Assembly: GCA_043228905.1 (NCBI GenBank)
Contig: JBHGNT010000001.1
Location: 22,568,001-22,632,000, forward strand
Direction: 5' to 3'
From: Azolla caroliniana
Lineage: Eukaryota; Polypodiophyta
DNA length: 64,000 nucleotides
The notes below the pieces were generated by a model. The model worked only from the letters and a program-made list of their open reading frames with translations. It was not told the origin of the DNA and made no database searches. Positions 41,105 through 52,660 of the stretch are shown piece after piece (the first letter of the stretch is position 1; every line of letters starts with the position of its first letter). The position numbers and the translations under genes were made by a program.

Positions 41105-41765
41105 CGTTATCACTCGCTTCCTTAGGCAAATACGTTGACACAACCGTATGTTACGATACTTGATGGATTTCGCAACCCCCCTGCACGCCGCAATACACTG
41201 TACTCCATTAAAATGGACAGAAATAGAAGATAAGGCGTACACCGCACTCAAAGTAATGTTGACCCAAGTGCCTGTCGTACAACCCCCAGATTGAGTAAAT
41301 CATTCCATGTATTTGTGGATGCCTCTAACATTGCAATCGGCCAGCGCGCTAATGCAGCTCACTAGGGTATACTACTCGAGCTGTAAATTATCGAATGCAG
41401 AGCGGAATTATTCAAGAACAGAGCGTCAAGCCTTGGGGATGATTTACAACGTAAACAAATTCCGACATTACTTACTAGGGCAGAAGTTCACATTTCATGT
41501 GAACCACGCGATGCTACTCTACTTAGTCGAGAAGCAGGTGTTAACGGGGTAATTAGCCAGATGGACGTTGCTACTCCAGGAATTTAAATTCACAATCCAG
41601 AATCAACCGGGTACACAAGACGTCGTAGTTGATTATCTAAGCAAACTAGATAACGATGACAACGCAAAAACACGAGACGAGGATTTCCTTGACGCCGATA
41701 TTTTGTGGGGTGCGGCTATACCGACACAAGACAAGAAAAATTTTCCAGACCAGTGGTTGATGTAG
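41105..41765 (+). pseudogene. RT end and RNase H of Gypsy-B
   Basis: Starts with MDFATPLHAAIHCTPLKW (end of RT thumb/connection), DKAYTALKVMLTQVPVV, then RNase H of Ty3 type in two frames: FVDASNIAIG, YYSSCKLSNAERNYSRTERQALGMI, FRHYLLGQKFTFHVNH, a stop at 41550, WTLLLQEFKFTIQNQPGTQDVVVDYLSKL. Stops and a shift near 41300 inactivate it. Confidence 0.78.
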
Positions 41766-42183
41766 ATGACCTACTTCTTGACAACGGGACAGCCACCACC
41801 ATATCTACGAATGGAAGAAAAGAAAAGACTCGCAGTACGGAGCCGTAATTTCTGCCTAATTGAAGGAGTCCTATATCATAAGGGGAGTGATGGTATCTGG
41901 AGGCACGGTATACGGCAAGAGGAGAAGGAAGCCATTTTACATGAAGCTCAATACGGAACGATAAGAGGCCATTACGTAGGAGACGTTACGACACGAAAAG
42001 TATGGCAAGCAGGGCTTTGGCGGCCAACTACGCAAAAAGACGTGTATCAATATTGCAAAGAGTGCGATCCTTGCTAACGCATGGGCCAACCTACGAAGCT
42101 CGCATAGATGCCGCACCAGCTAGTGCTCCCGCTCGACCCCTTCAAGAAACGGGTTCTCGATTTTGTCGACCCCTTTACTCCAG
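41766..42183 (+). pseudogene. Integrase N-terminal part, Gypsy-B
   Basis: An open frame from 41766: YFLTTGQPPPYLRMEEKKRL, YHKGSDGIWRHGI, then the zinc-binding HHCC arrangement (H in LHEAQYG, H in RGHYVGD, C in QYCKEC, C in CDPC). A stop at 42075, then DFVDPFTP near 42170. A solo LTR interrupts it after 42183; the core continues at 43462. Confidence 0.8.
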
Positions 42184-43461
42184 TGTGGTGTGGTTTTTCA
42201 CACACGATATGAAAACTATGTAAAAAAATAATGAAATAATTATTTTAGATTAGATTAGTACTCAAGAGCTTTAAAACGCATTTCACTACATACAAAATGG
42301 AAGTTATTAGAACATGAAGTTGAGAAGATAGGTAAAATAGAACTATGATTTATCCCCCATAGATAGGAAACTTAAGGCCTTGGCTATATAAGCACATTCA
42401 GATCCCTCATTTTTAATTTGTGCTAAAAGCACTTTGGCCACTTTGTCTAGATGGATGAATGTAGCCAAGTTACCAAGAAACCAAACTAGAACCAACCGGA
42501 AAGCTAACCAGGACCGGCCGGTAAGCAATCCAGAACCAACGAAATCGGCAATCGGATGGTGTCGGAAATCGGGTGGATCCGACAACCAGTGATCGGGTGG
42601 AACCGGCGACCGAACGAGGCTGGACGCGGACCGGATGGATTGGATGGGCGGTGATCGAGACAGATGGATGATGGGATCATGTGGGAAATTAAAGTAAAGT
42701 AAAGGAGACTAAAGTAAAGGCCATGTGGACGGTCGCATGCAACTAAAAGAAAAAGGCATGCAACTAAAAATGGATGCAACTAAAAGTAGAGGCCATGCAA
42801 CTAAAAGTGGGGATGCAAAGTAAATTGAAGGCTATAATCAACGAAGAACTCCATATATAGTCCATTTTTTTTCCTACACTCACTCTCTCTCAATTTTTAT
42901 TTTCTTTTCCTCCTCAACCCCCTTATCTTATGGAAGCCATAACTCTCAAAAACCCTAAATTCCCTACGGAAGCCATAACACTCATAAACTATAATTTTCC
43001 ATACGGAAGCCATATCTCTCATAAACCCTAATTTCCTTACGGAAGCCAAAAACCCTAATTTTCCCGACGGAAACCATAAACCCTAATTTTCCTTACGGAA
43101 GTCATAAATCCTAATTTTCCTTACGGAAGCCATATCTCTCAAAAACCCTAATTTTCCATATGGAAGCTATTGAACTCATAAACCACAATCTCTTATAAAA
43201 CCAAAAACCCTAATTTTCTATCGAATCCATATCTCAAATTCTTCTAATCTATTACTCTAGCAACCTCCATTAGCTAAACATTTTGTAATCCCAATCTTGG
43301 AATTGATTGTAATCTTTCTTTCTATTTGTTAATGAAATTTGTCAATCTTTCTTATTTCCATTAATTGTTAAAAAATATAAACGCACGAATGTGATATCCT
43401 CTGGTTGGAGGCCCTGGGGTCTTGTCTCAAGTTCACGTATCCTCATCGTATTTTCGCGACA
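42184..43461 (+). mobile_element. Solo gypsy LTR in Gypsy-B integrase
   Basis: It starts TGTGGTGTGGTTTTTCACAC, matching the reversed end of the Gypsy-C LTR, and ends TTTTCGCGACA. Flanking 4-mers are CCAG (42180-42183) and CCGG (43462-43465), the same but for one C/G-to-A type change. Integrase coding resumes on the far side. A TATA-like GGCTATATAAGC lies at 42383-42394. The second half carries a tandem repeat (42930-43215). No internal coding. Confidence 0.85.
42930..43215 (+). repeat. AACCCTAATTTTCC-GGAAGCCATA minisatellite
   Basis: About eight imperfect units of 25-40 bp with the core AACCCTAATTTTCCTTACGG followed by AAGCCATA, some with TCTCTCAT inserted. It lies in the 3' half of the solo LTR. 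The AACCCTAA core resembles the plant telomere unit but does not form perfect telomeric arrays. Confidence 0.8.
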
Positions 43462-44354
43462 CCGGCAGCGACACGAACAAAGAAGAAATATAACTTAGTC
43501 GCCATGGATTATTGCACGAAATGGGTAGAAGCGAAAGCATTATGGGATAACACCGCGACATCGATGAAAAAATTCTTATACAAGCACATTTGGTGCCATT
43601 TTGGCTGGCCAATAGAACTCATAAGAGATCAAGGAAGCCATTTCTTGAATATGGTTATCCACGACCTCACACACCATTAAGTTGTAGTACATAACAAGAG
43701 TACGCCGTATTATCCTCAAGGGAATGGATTATTGGAATCAACGAACAAGACGTTGTAGAATATCCTGAATAAGATCGTTAATGAGAATAGAACGGATTGG
43801 GACATTACACTGCATAGCGCCTTGTGGGCTTACCGCACGAGCTACAAGACAAGCATACAATCAATTCCCTTCTGACTAGCGTACGGGCTAGAAGCCGTAA
43901 TGCCCATTGAATTTCAGATACCCAGCTTGCATATTCAAGTCCGGAAAGATTGTCAGAAGGTCAGTCTGAACAGATACGTTTATAGCAATTACTGGAGTTA
44001 GGCGAAACACGAGTCCAAAGTATGGCAATCCTGGAACACGAGCAGAGACGGCGTAAAGCGTTCGTAGACCGACACCAAGGCACTAGTGACAAACACTTCA
44101 AAGTTGGGAAAGTCGTTTTAGTCTTCCAAACCTGGCTGAGCCAAATGCTGGGAAAATTACGATTCTGCTGGACAGGGATGTATTGGATAATAAGGGTTGA
44201 AAATAGAACCTTTCAATTAGGGACCCTTCAAGGCGAAATATTGCGGCAAAAAATGAACGGGTTCCGCATGAAGCCGTACTTCGGACCTAAGCCACCGAAT
44301 CCATTTCACACCGTAAAAGACGAAACGTACGTTGCTTCCCACGCCAACCAGTAG
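43462..44354 (+). pseudogene. Integrase core and C-terminus, Gypsy-B
   Basis: It resumes after the solo LTR: NLVAMDYCTKWVEAKAL (first catalytic Asp), ELIRDQGSHFLN (second Asp), a stop at 43678, STPYYPQGNGLLESTNKTL (Glu), [19 protein letters not shown]. The frame from 44022 holds the C-terminal domain EQRRRKAFVDRHQ, FKVGKVVLVFQTW, GKLRFCWTGMYWI, GFRMKPYF. The DDE triad is visible but spread over broken frames. Confidence 0.82.
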
Positions 44355-44473
44355 TCGGGACCCACTTGTAAAAAATGTAATCGTAATATTGTACTTTATC
44401 GTTAAAAAAAGAAAAAAAGAGAGGACAGTTACAACTATTAAAGGGCTTTTATGCATGCACACTTTTCGGCACA

Positions 44474-45283
44474 ATGATGCAAAGGCCCATGAACCCTAAG
44501 TCGCAAAAAGAGGAGAACAAACAATTTTCTCCACATTACAGAAAACATAAGCAAGCCTTCTGCTCCCCTCGCTCGCCTCGTGCTCCTCACTCTCCACGCT
44601 CTCCAGCTTTTCATAGGCTTCACGGTCCGTGCAACTCGCGTGCCCTAACCCCTAATCACTCCTCGCACAATCCTTGCCAAGGTACTATGCCAATCCCCAT
44701 CTCCTCAGCACTGCGACAATGGCTCCTGGAAAAGGGCTTTGAAGGCTACATTTAGGTAGTAGAGGCGCCACCGCACCCCGATGCCCAAGAAATTGCTAGG
44801 AAGCTTAATATCGACACAATTATGAATGCCAACATCAGAAAGAAGTTGGGTTTGATGGCGGTAGGAGAGAAACATTTTGAGATTCCCCCTGCAGAAGACT
44901 TGGAGAGATATTTCGGAGAGTACTTAACCTTCGCCAATGCATACAGAACAAAGGACATTCCGAACGCTTTTTTCCAAGAGGTGGTGAAATTTTTATTGGA
45001 AGTCGGTTGCGTCCATGTGAACGTTTACGGGATGCCGAAGTAGAAAGCGAGCATCCTCATCGACATGTTCGAAGTCCGCGCCGTGGATTGGGGAGTAATC
45101 ACGGGCCCAACATTAAGAAAAGGCCTGCATGCCTTTCAAGCTAGGAAGAAGCTGCGTCCAATAATACAACAGTACTTAACCGTGATGTTTTCTCCCCAAG
45201 GATTGCCCGCACCAGATACAAGACTCACGCCTCCACCTCGGTCCACGAAATGGCAATTAACGGACCTAGCGACGATGGAATGG
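44474..45283 (+). pseudogene. Extra ORF of Gypsy-B, first part
   Basis: Downstream of integrase: an Arg/Pro/Ser-rich start (44474-44755, SPRSPRAPHSPRSP), PISSALRQWLLEKGFEGYI, then after a stop at 44754 NIRKKLGLMAVGEKHFEIP, DLERYFGEYLTFANAYRTKD and, from 45065, FEVRAVDWGVITGPTLRKGL. No domain recognised. Copia-2m entered after 45283; the frame reads on across the AATGG duplication at 50520. Such additional ORFs after pol are known in several plant gypsy lineages; role unknown. Confidence 0.6.
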
Positions 45284-45845
45284 TGTAGGGAAATATGCGG
45301 AATATTACTCAGCCACAACCGACTCTCAAATCGTGTCATTTAGAATCAAAACACCGAGAATGGGAATGGAGGGTAAATACATGTATATGCACACACATTG
45401 TAAACAAGAGAGTACACAAGATGTTAACGTGGAAAACCCTGAGAGAGAAAAACCACGGGAGCCCACGGACTCCAAATTATCACTATGTCAAATAATACAA
45501 TAGGGGGCACAGAGGCAACGACCTCCTACTTACACTCTTCGCTTGGCGGCGGTTACAACAGAGAATCACTTTGTATCTCTCTCTCTTTGTTACGCTCTGT
45601 ACAATAGTTACACCAACACAAAGAATGACCAACACAACTTACTAAGTGTTTGCCCTAGGTCATTTTATACTAATATGACATTAGGACTATTTCAAATGTA
45701 GCCCCAATGGGCTCTCAGAAACATATTTACCTATATGTCCCTTCATCCGTTGAGAGGTTCTCACCGGATCTTCCTTGCCGGGTGCTCATCATCCGGTTCT
45801 CACCGGGCCTTTATAATCCCATCCGAAGGGACTGAAGTCCTAACA
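45284..45845 (-). repeat. 3' LTR of Copia-2m
   Basis: Plus-strand ends TGTAGGGAAATATG and GAAGTCCTAACA; polypurine tract on the minus strand is AGTAAGGGGGAGTT (45846-45859). The GGTGAGAACC array is reduced to one or two units near 45750-45810. Confidence 0.9.
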
Positions 45846-45873
45846 AACTCCCCCTTACTGTGGCATGGGATGT

Positions 45874-47657
45874 CTAGTTAGTCCAATTCACTACCAGCAC
45901 GCGTCCAACTTGTCGGGTGTCATCACCTTGGTCAACATATCTGACCCATTCTCCTCTGTGTGGATCTTCGTTAACATGAACTCCCGATCTTCTACTGCGC
46001 TGGATGTGCTTCATTCTGGAATGGTATGCAGCGTTCTTTGCAAGGTGTATGGCACTTTGACTGTCGCAGTAGAGCTGGTATTCCTCTTGTCGGATCCCCA
46101 GCTCTCCGATGAAGTCCTTCATCCATAATATTTCCTTGCCAGCTTCCACGACTATCATGTACTCCACCTCCATGGTTGACAACGCACCCGTCTTCTGCAG
46201 CCTCGACTGCCACGAAACAGCTCCCCCTGCATATGTCATAACATATCCCGATGTTGACCTGTTGGCATCCGCATCAACCGACATATCCGAATCTGTGAAA
46301 CTATCAAGTTTGGGTTAACCGAAGCCGAATCAGAGGCACATGATTGAGGTGCCTTTCAAGTACCGGAGTATCCATTTTACCGCATTCTAGTGCTCCTTGC
46401 CAGGATTGCTCATAAACCGGCTCACCACTCCAATTGCTTATCCGATATCCGGCTGGGTACACACCATAGCGTACATTAAGCTCCCGACGGCAGAGGCATA
46501 TGGTATCTTCATCATATCCGTCTTCTCTGCCTTCGTCTTCGGGCTTTGCTTACTGGATAACCTGCAGTTTGCCTGTTGTGTCGATCCGACTGTTTTCGCA
46601 TTTGACATGTTGAACCGCCGAAGCACCTTTGTCACGTACTTCTCCTGTGACAACCACAATTGCTTCTTTGACTATTCCCGGATGATGTGCATCCCTAATA
46701 TCTGTCTTGCGGGACCCAAGTCTTTCATTGAGAAGGTCTGGTTCAAAGCCTTCTTCAGCATCCGTATCTTGACTTGGTCTTGTCCGACGATCAACATGTT
46801 GTCCATGTCTAGGAGTATCAGGAAGTCTCCACCTTCAAACTTCTTCACAAACACGCAGTGATCGGCCTGCGTCTTGTGGTATCCTTGATCCGTCATGAAG
46901 GAGTTGAACTTCCGGTACCATTGTCGGGGGGCCTGCTTTAGTCCATATAGGCTCTTCTTCAACTGGCAAACCAGGTGCTCCTTCCCTTTCTTCACAAATC
47001 CTTCCAGTTGCTGCATGTAGATCACCTCTTCAAGGTCACCGTGAAGGAACGTCGTCTTCACATCTAACTACTCTACCTCAAGATCCATGCTTGCCGCTAT
47101 GCTCAATACCGTCTGGATGGAAGTCATCTTTACTATCAGGGCAAATATCTCGTCGAAGTACACGCCCTTCTTTTGCTGGAACCCCTTCACCACGATCCTG
47201 GCTTTGTATCTCGGGGGGTTCTGGCATCTCCCGGTTTCAGCTTGTACATCCACTTGTTTCGGAGTGCCCTCTTTCCTTTCGGCAACTCCACCAATTCATA
47301 TGTGTGGTTCTCATGCATGGAATCCATCTCGTCCTGCATGGCACTCAACAACTTGCGGCAGTGGGTGTATCTGTTAGCTTCTTCGAAGCTTTCCGGCTCC
47401 CCCTCATTAGTTAGCAATACATGCTCTAGATGCGAAAATCTCTGGGGGGCCCTTCTCTCTCTGAGAGGATATCTACATCCTTGGTTTCCAGCAACCGGCT
47501 CCTCTATTTGCTCTTCATCCGAATCCGATTCGGGGTCTTGGCCGGTTCCGGTTCCAACTTCGTCTACTTCGTCTACTTCTTCTGCCGGTTCGATATCCTC
47601 ACCGTAACCGACCAGTTCTTCGAGTGCTAATCGGCTCTTTGCTGGTTGGGTTTGCAT
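45874..47657 (-). pseudogene. RT-RNase H of Copia-2m
   Basis: From 47657 down: linker, ESFEEANRYTH, KRALRNKWMYKLKPGD, a shift, VVKGFQQKKGVYFDE, LKKSLYGLKQAPRQWY, the active site DMDNMLIVG near 46800 where YVDD is lost, LRRFNMSNAKTV, and RNase H DANRSTSGYVM, LSTMEVEYMI, YCDSQSAIHLAKN. Five frames are needed to read it. The active-site change and shifts mean no enzyme. Confidence 0.86.
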
Positions 47658-47689
47658 CTCATCGAATCGGTCCTTTCCGGTCGACTCGG

Positions 47690-47709
47690 AGGGTTTAGGG
47701 TTTAGGGTT
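47690..47709 (-). repeat. Short telomere-like insertion
   Basis: Plus strand GGGTTTAGGGTTTAGGG, two TTTAGGG-type units, interrupts the integrase-RT linker of Copia-2m. The homologous place in Copia-2 (22482-22492) lacks these 16 bases and the flanks align directly. Confidence 0.82.
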
Positions 47710-49897
47710 CATTATCTTCTTCTCCGACTCCCAGTCGGCAAGAGTCTTGTCCTCCATAAAGATAATATCTCGACTCTGGAACACTTTCTTGTCCACGGGG
47801 TCCCACACTCGGTAGCCGAAACTCATCATCGCCTTATTCGAGGAATATGCAAGGCCGGGACTTTGGATCCAACTTTTCTCTCTGGTCCTTTGCCACATGC
47901 ACGTAAGTGACACACCCGAACACCTTCAGGTGTTAGTAAGACACTTCCTTACCGGTCCATACTCTCTCTGGTGTGTCTCCGTCCAAGGGCACTGAGGGTG
48001 ATCTGTTTATCACACACGTCGTTGTCGACAGCGCCTCAACCCAAAACTTCTTGGGTAACTTAGCATGTGCTAGCATACTCCGTACCCTCTCCATTATGGT
48101 CCGGTTCATCCTCTCGGCCAACCCATTGAGTTCCGGCGTCTTCGGCATGGTTAATTTGAGTCGGATTCCCTTCGAGCGGCAATACTCCTCGAACAGCCCC
48201 CGATATTCTCCTCCGTTATCTGCTCGAAATGCCTTCAGCTTTCAAGCGTTTTCTCTTTCCACTCTTGTGTGGAGCTCCTTGAAGACGAATAACACCTGAT
48301 CCTTCGTCTTCAATGGTGTGGCGCACAACTTCTGCCTGTGGTCGTCTATGAACGTCACGAAGTACTGTGATCCTGCATGTGACTTCGTGTCCACTTGACA
48401 CACTTTGGTATGCACCAGCTCCAGTGGTGCATTACGTCTCATCGGTGGCCATGAGAGGAAGGAGGTCTGGTTTTGCTTACCGGCCAGGCAGTCGGTGCAC
48501 TTCTCAAGATGCACGTCTTTCACCAGAATGAGGTTGTCATCGGCAAGCCTCTTCATCCCCTTCTTGCTCATGTGACACTGTCTCTTGTGCCACAGCTCAC
48601 CAGTAGTGTCGGAAGCAACGTTCACTTCTTTCGGGCATAACTGGGCATTCATCAGTTACAATGTGTTGACCTTCCGGGCCCGAGCCACTATCAAGCTCCT
48701 CTTGCTGAACTTCATAACACCGTTTTGGATGCTACCCGTGTAGCCTTCATCATCTAGCTGACCGGCTGATATCAGGTTCAGCCGAACCTCCGGAACATGT
48801 CGGTCATCCTTCAACAGCAACTTGCATTCGGTTGGTGTTGTTAGCCACACGTCTCCTATGTTGACATTTCAGCATGTACCTTCATTCCCCATTCAGACAC
48901 AATCGTGCTCACCGGTTGTGTAGGATGAGAAGCATTTCCGGTTTGAGGTCAGGTGGAACGGCGCTCCGGAGTCGACAACCCACATTGTCTCGTTGCTGGC
49001 AAGGTTCAACTCACTCACCTCGGTGATGAGCATCAACTCTTCTTCACTTGCCGTGATTGCCGTCGTTCCCTTCCGGTCCGGTCCTCTCCGGTCTTTACCG
49101 TTCCAGTTTGGTGACCGCTTCGAATTAGTACTGTCGGTTTCCTTGTCTTTTCGGAAATGCCGACAATTCTTCTTGAAGGGTCCCGGCTCGCCGCAATAGA
49201 AGCAAGTACGCCTCCCCCTTGACTTTGACAGTGTCCCCGACTTTTCCCAGTTTTGGGGACTCCGGTTCCTTTGTCTTCCGCGTTCCGATTCGGTAAGGAG
49301 CACCTTGGAGTCGGAGCTCGTATCCTTGTCTTTCCGACACGCCTCCTCATCTAGCAAGCTCGACTTGACTCTTGCTAGGGATATCTGTTTTCCTTCCGGC
49401 CCGGCGTTGCCCAAAGTGACAACTAACGTCTCCCAGCTATCTGGGACGGAACCGAGCAGGACCAATGCGAGTACCTCATCGGTGAGAGGTCCATCCAACG
49501 ATTTTCCCTGGTGAATCAGCCCCTAGAAGGCATTCATGTGCTCCGCCATACTGGAGCCATCTTGGTACCGGAGTCTTACTAGTTTCTAGAATACCGAAAC
49601 CCTATTAACAACATTATTGTTCTCAAACATAATGCCGATCTTCTCCTAGAGCTCATGAGCCTTGCTCTCTTCATTGAAGTTGTTGTACAGGATCATGTCG
49701 ATGAAGCACCGGATGTATGCCGTTGTCTTCATGTGCATCACCTCCCATAGTGTGGCATTGAACTTGTCCGGTCTTGTGTTCCCGAACTGAACCGGCAACC
49801 AAAGATCTTTGACCACTAGCATATCCCTCATCTTCGACTTCCACACAGAGTAGTTGGAGCCGATGAGCTTGAACATGCCGTTGAACGATTCTTCCAT
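47695..49897 (-). pseudogene. Gag-PR-IN of Copia-2m
   Basis: From 49897: gag SFNGMFKLIGSNYSVWKSK, then from 49498 LLGSVPDSWETLV, zinc knuckle CFYCGEPGPFKKNC (His to Pro), PR WVVDSGAPFHLT near 48980, integrase zinc region LWHKRQCHMS...CLAGKQN near 48490-48600, DDHRQKLCATPL, a shift at 48242, then ELNGLAERMNRTIMERVRSM near 48090-48140 and CMWQRTREKS/DEFGYRVWDPVDKK-like end near 47830. It preserves bases missing from Copia-2 at the 22094 shift. Confidence 0.86.
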
Positions 49898-49926
49898 TTC
49901 CTGTGTTGTTCGCCCTGATACTAGAT

Positions 49927-50201
49927 TTTAGGGAAATATGTGGAATATTACTCGGCCACAACCGAGTCTCAAATCATGTCGTTTAGAATCAAAACACCGA
50001 GAATGGGAATGGAAGGTAAATACATGTATATGCACACACACTATAAACAAGAGAGTACACAAGATGTGAACGTGGAAAACCCTAAGAGGGAAAACCCACG
50101 GACTCCAAATTATCACTATGTCAAAGAATACAACAAGGGGCACAGAGGCAATGACCTCTTGCTCACACTCTTCGCCTGGCGGCGGTTACAACAGAGAATC
50201 G

Positions 50202-50238
<37 letters not shown>

Positions 50239-50519
50239 ACGCTCTGTACAGTAGTTACACCAACACAAAGAATGACCAACACAACTTACTAAGTGTTTGC
50301 CCTAGGTCATATTTATACTAATATGACATTAGGACTATTTACAAATGTAGCCCCAATGGGCTCTCAGAAACATATTTACCTATATGTCCCTTCATCTGTT
50401 GAGAGGTTCTCACCAGGCCTCCATCATCTGGTTCTCACCGGGTCTTCCTTGCCGGGTACTCATCATCCGGTTCTCACCGGGGCTTCATCATCCCATCCGG
50501 AGGGACCGAAATCCTAACA
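49927..50519 (-). repeat. 5' LTR of Copia-2m
   Basis: Matches 45284-45845 but has a longer CT tract (50210-50236) and a partial extra GGTTCTCACC unit near 50405-50480. Ends ATCCTAACA before AATGG. Confidence 0.9.
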
Positions 50520-52640
50520 AATGGGAGGAGGAAGCAAACCCTACCACCGTCGAAATAGCACCAACGCAAGAGGAGAGGCAGGCTAACTGAGTTGATTCCG
50601 GAGAAGCGCCATCTATGGCCGAACAAGAACAACAAGAGCCGAACCACGGTAGTCGTAGGCCTAAGCGTCGACGGCTGGATCGCAAGGATGGTCGCGGATT
50701 GGTAAAGGATTTAGATGCACGGGTGGAAGATTGCATGCCCACGGAGCTGACATCTACATTGGAACTCATCCGCAAGCCACAACCAATCATAACAGCACAA
50801 TTGCAACGTGGAAAAGGCAGAAAGTGAAGTGTTACACTATCTAAACATGTTGGATATGGCCCATGAGTTTGGCGCATTGTTACAATTCGGGACGACATAT
50901 GAACTCATGGAATTCTTGGCGACACAACATATCAAGGTGTCCCAGCGAATGGCCGAGGAGCACGCTGAACAACAGACGATTGAGCGTGCACTAACACAGA
51001 CGACGGAGAGTGAAGATGAGAGTCCACTCGCGAAAGTGCGTCGGAAACGTAAGCATGGGTCTGGTGGGTTGGAATTGAATTGCCTCCCCTGAATGTTGCG
51101 TTAGTGGAGGTTCATCGAGAGTTAGCAAAAGTGAGCCTGGGTGCCAAAGATATGGCAATCAAAAATAAAATTGTTTGGAAAACAATAAAAGTGACCCAGG
51201 AACAATTGAACAAGGTGCAGGAGCGCATCACGCAACTAGAGAACAATGTGGCCAGTACGCAACCCCCTTCGACCCTTGCCCCGCACGACACGGAAGTTGA
51301 GACGCTAAGGGAAGAGGTGGAGCCCTAAGCAGCACTCACGACAAAGGCAAAAAGGACTATGGTGCTGGTTGAAACAGAGATTGACCAGCTCAGATCAGAG
51401 CTCCGCCAATCATCTGATAGAGAAGCAGACATTAGGGCAAAAGGACACAAGGCAATCAAAACACTTCAAGATAAGCTCGATGCGGAGGGAGCGGCACATG
51501 GCCGAACAAACGAAGAGAAGGAAAAGTTGTAGGAGGAAGCAAGCAAAAAAGAGGTTGTCATTACGATGATACGAGAATTAGCACAAAAGAAGGCAACGTA
51601 TGAAGAGCAACTCGTACATGAGCATGAACAAACCAACCAAGTTGAAATACGCCCGAATAATGAAATGGGCTGGCTCAAGGAACTGCACTTGAAGGAGTCC
51701 TAGATCTGGGCATAGATGAAGACCCACTAGGAAGATGCGGTGATAACCAACAAAAGGAAAATTGAGAATTTGAAGAAGGCCCTGGAGGAGTCGCAAGCTT
51801 GCTCCCAAATACAGACGGGCCGGATTCGCGTACTCCTCCAAACAAAGCAGGAACAATTTATGACACAACTACAAGCAACCTTGGATAAAGGTTGGATGGG
51901 CAAAACAAGCGGCCGAACTCCACATCTACCAAGTGGACTGGGAAAATTGACACAAAGAAGGTAAAGGCTTCTATAAGCTAAATGAAGACAACATCGCCGC
52001 GGTACAAGAAGACCTAACGCAGGACTATCACGCATTAGCCGACCGGCACATAGAGGAGATAACACAATTGCTGGAAGATTTTAGCGAAAGTTAGGAAGAT
52101 ATCTTCCACCAGTTGTGCGCGATCGGAAGCAAGCATCAAAAGGCGGAGGAATTGAATAGGGTGGAGGCTATTACCATACAGGACAGCGACTCCGTAGAGC
52201 AAAACAAGCCTCCAATTGATCCTAATGACGCTTTGGAGGTAATAGCAACGCCGGAGGCCCCCACGCAGGAAACATGCCCGGAAGAGTCACGCCCATATGT
52301 CTGTCCATGCCTAGTGATAGAGCCACCGTAGAACGAGCCTCCAACCGATCCTAATGACGCTCCGGAGGTAACAGCAATGCCGAAGGCCCCCGCGTAGGAA
52401 ACATGCCCGGAAGAATCACGTCCATATGTTTGTCCACGCCCAGCAACAGAGCCGCGAAGAAACGACGTTTCCTCGCCCACTGATGGCGTACCAGCCAAGC
52501 CCTCCACGGAAACACTGCGAGAAGAGGACCATGCGGAAAACAATGCACCGATAGAGCAAAACATCAGCGAGCTCACTCAAGTCATGCCAGCGGATGATAA
52601 CGCATGATCGGAGCTGAACACTCTTGACATTTTGGATGAT
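50520..52640 (+). pseudogene. Extra ORF of Gypsy-B, coiled-coil part
   Basis: Continues the extra ORF: EEEANPTTVEIAPTQEERQA, a basic stretch RRPKRRRLDRKDGR, VLHYLNMLDMAHEFGALLQF (50808 frame), EEHAEQQTIERALTQTTESEDE, then heptad-like helices (ELAKVSLGAKDMAIKNKIV, EEQLVHEHEQTNQVE, IENLKKALEESQACSQIQ). A 150-bp imperfect duplication lies at 52190-52440 (two copies of a PPxDPNDAxEV...PEESRPYVCP-type block). It ends LDILDDD with a stop near 52644. Several stops. Gypsy-F ends LDILEDE. Confidence 0.62.
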
Positions 52641-52660
52641 GACTAAGGAGAGGGTGGGTT
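52641..52660 (+). other. Polypurine tract of Gypsy-B
   Basis: GACTAAGGAGAGGGTGGGTT runs directly into the LTR start TGACGTGCC. Confidence 0.75.

Larger units (their letters stand above)
45284..50519 (-). mobile_element. Copia-2m, Ty1/copia element
   Basis: Reverse orientation, LTRs 45284-45845 and 49927-50519, flanked by a perfect AATGG (45279-45283, 50520-50524). Gag, PR, IN, RT and RNase H all closely match Copia-2. Many stops and shifts, and more LTR divergence than Copia-2, so it is older. The right LTR start is TT instead of TG, and the primer site next to it is TAGTATCAGGGC (49914-49925 minus). Confidence 0.93.

Noticed and set aside
42930-43215. CRISPR-like array
   Set aside because: Repeats are imperfect, of uneven length, directly adjacent without unique spacers, lie in an LTR, and this is a plant nuclear sequence.
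44474-44755. Env-like protein downstream of Gypsy-B integrase
   Set aside because: No signal peptide or clear membrane segment is seen; the region is basic and then coiled-coil, so an envelope function is not supported.
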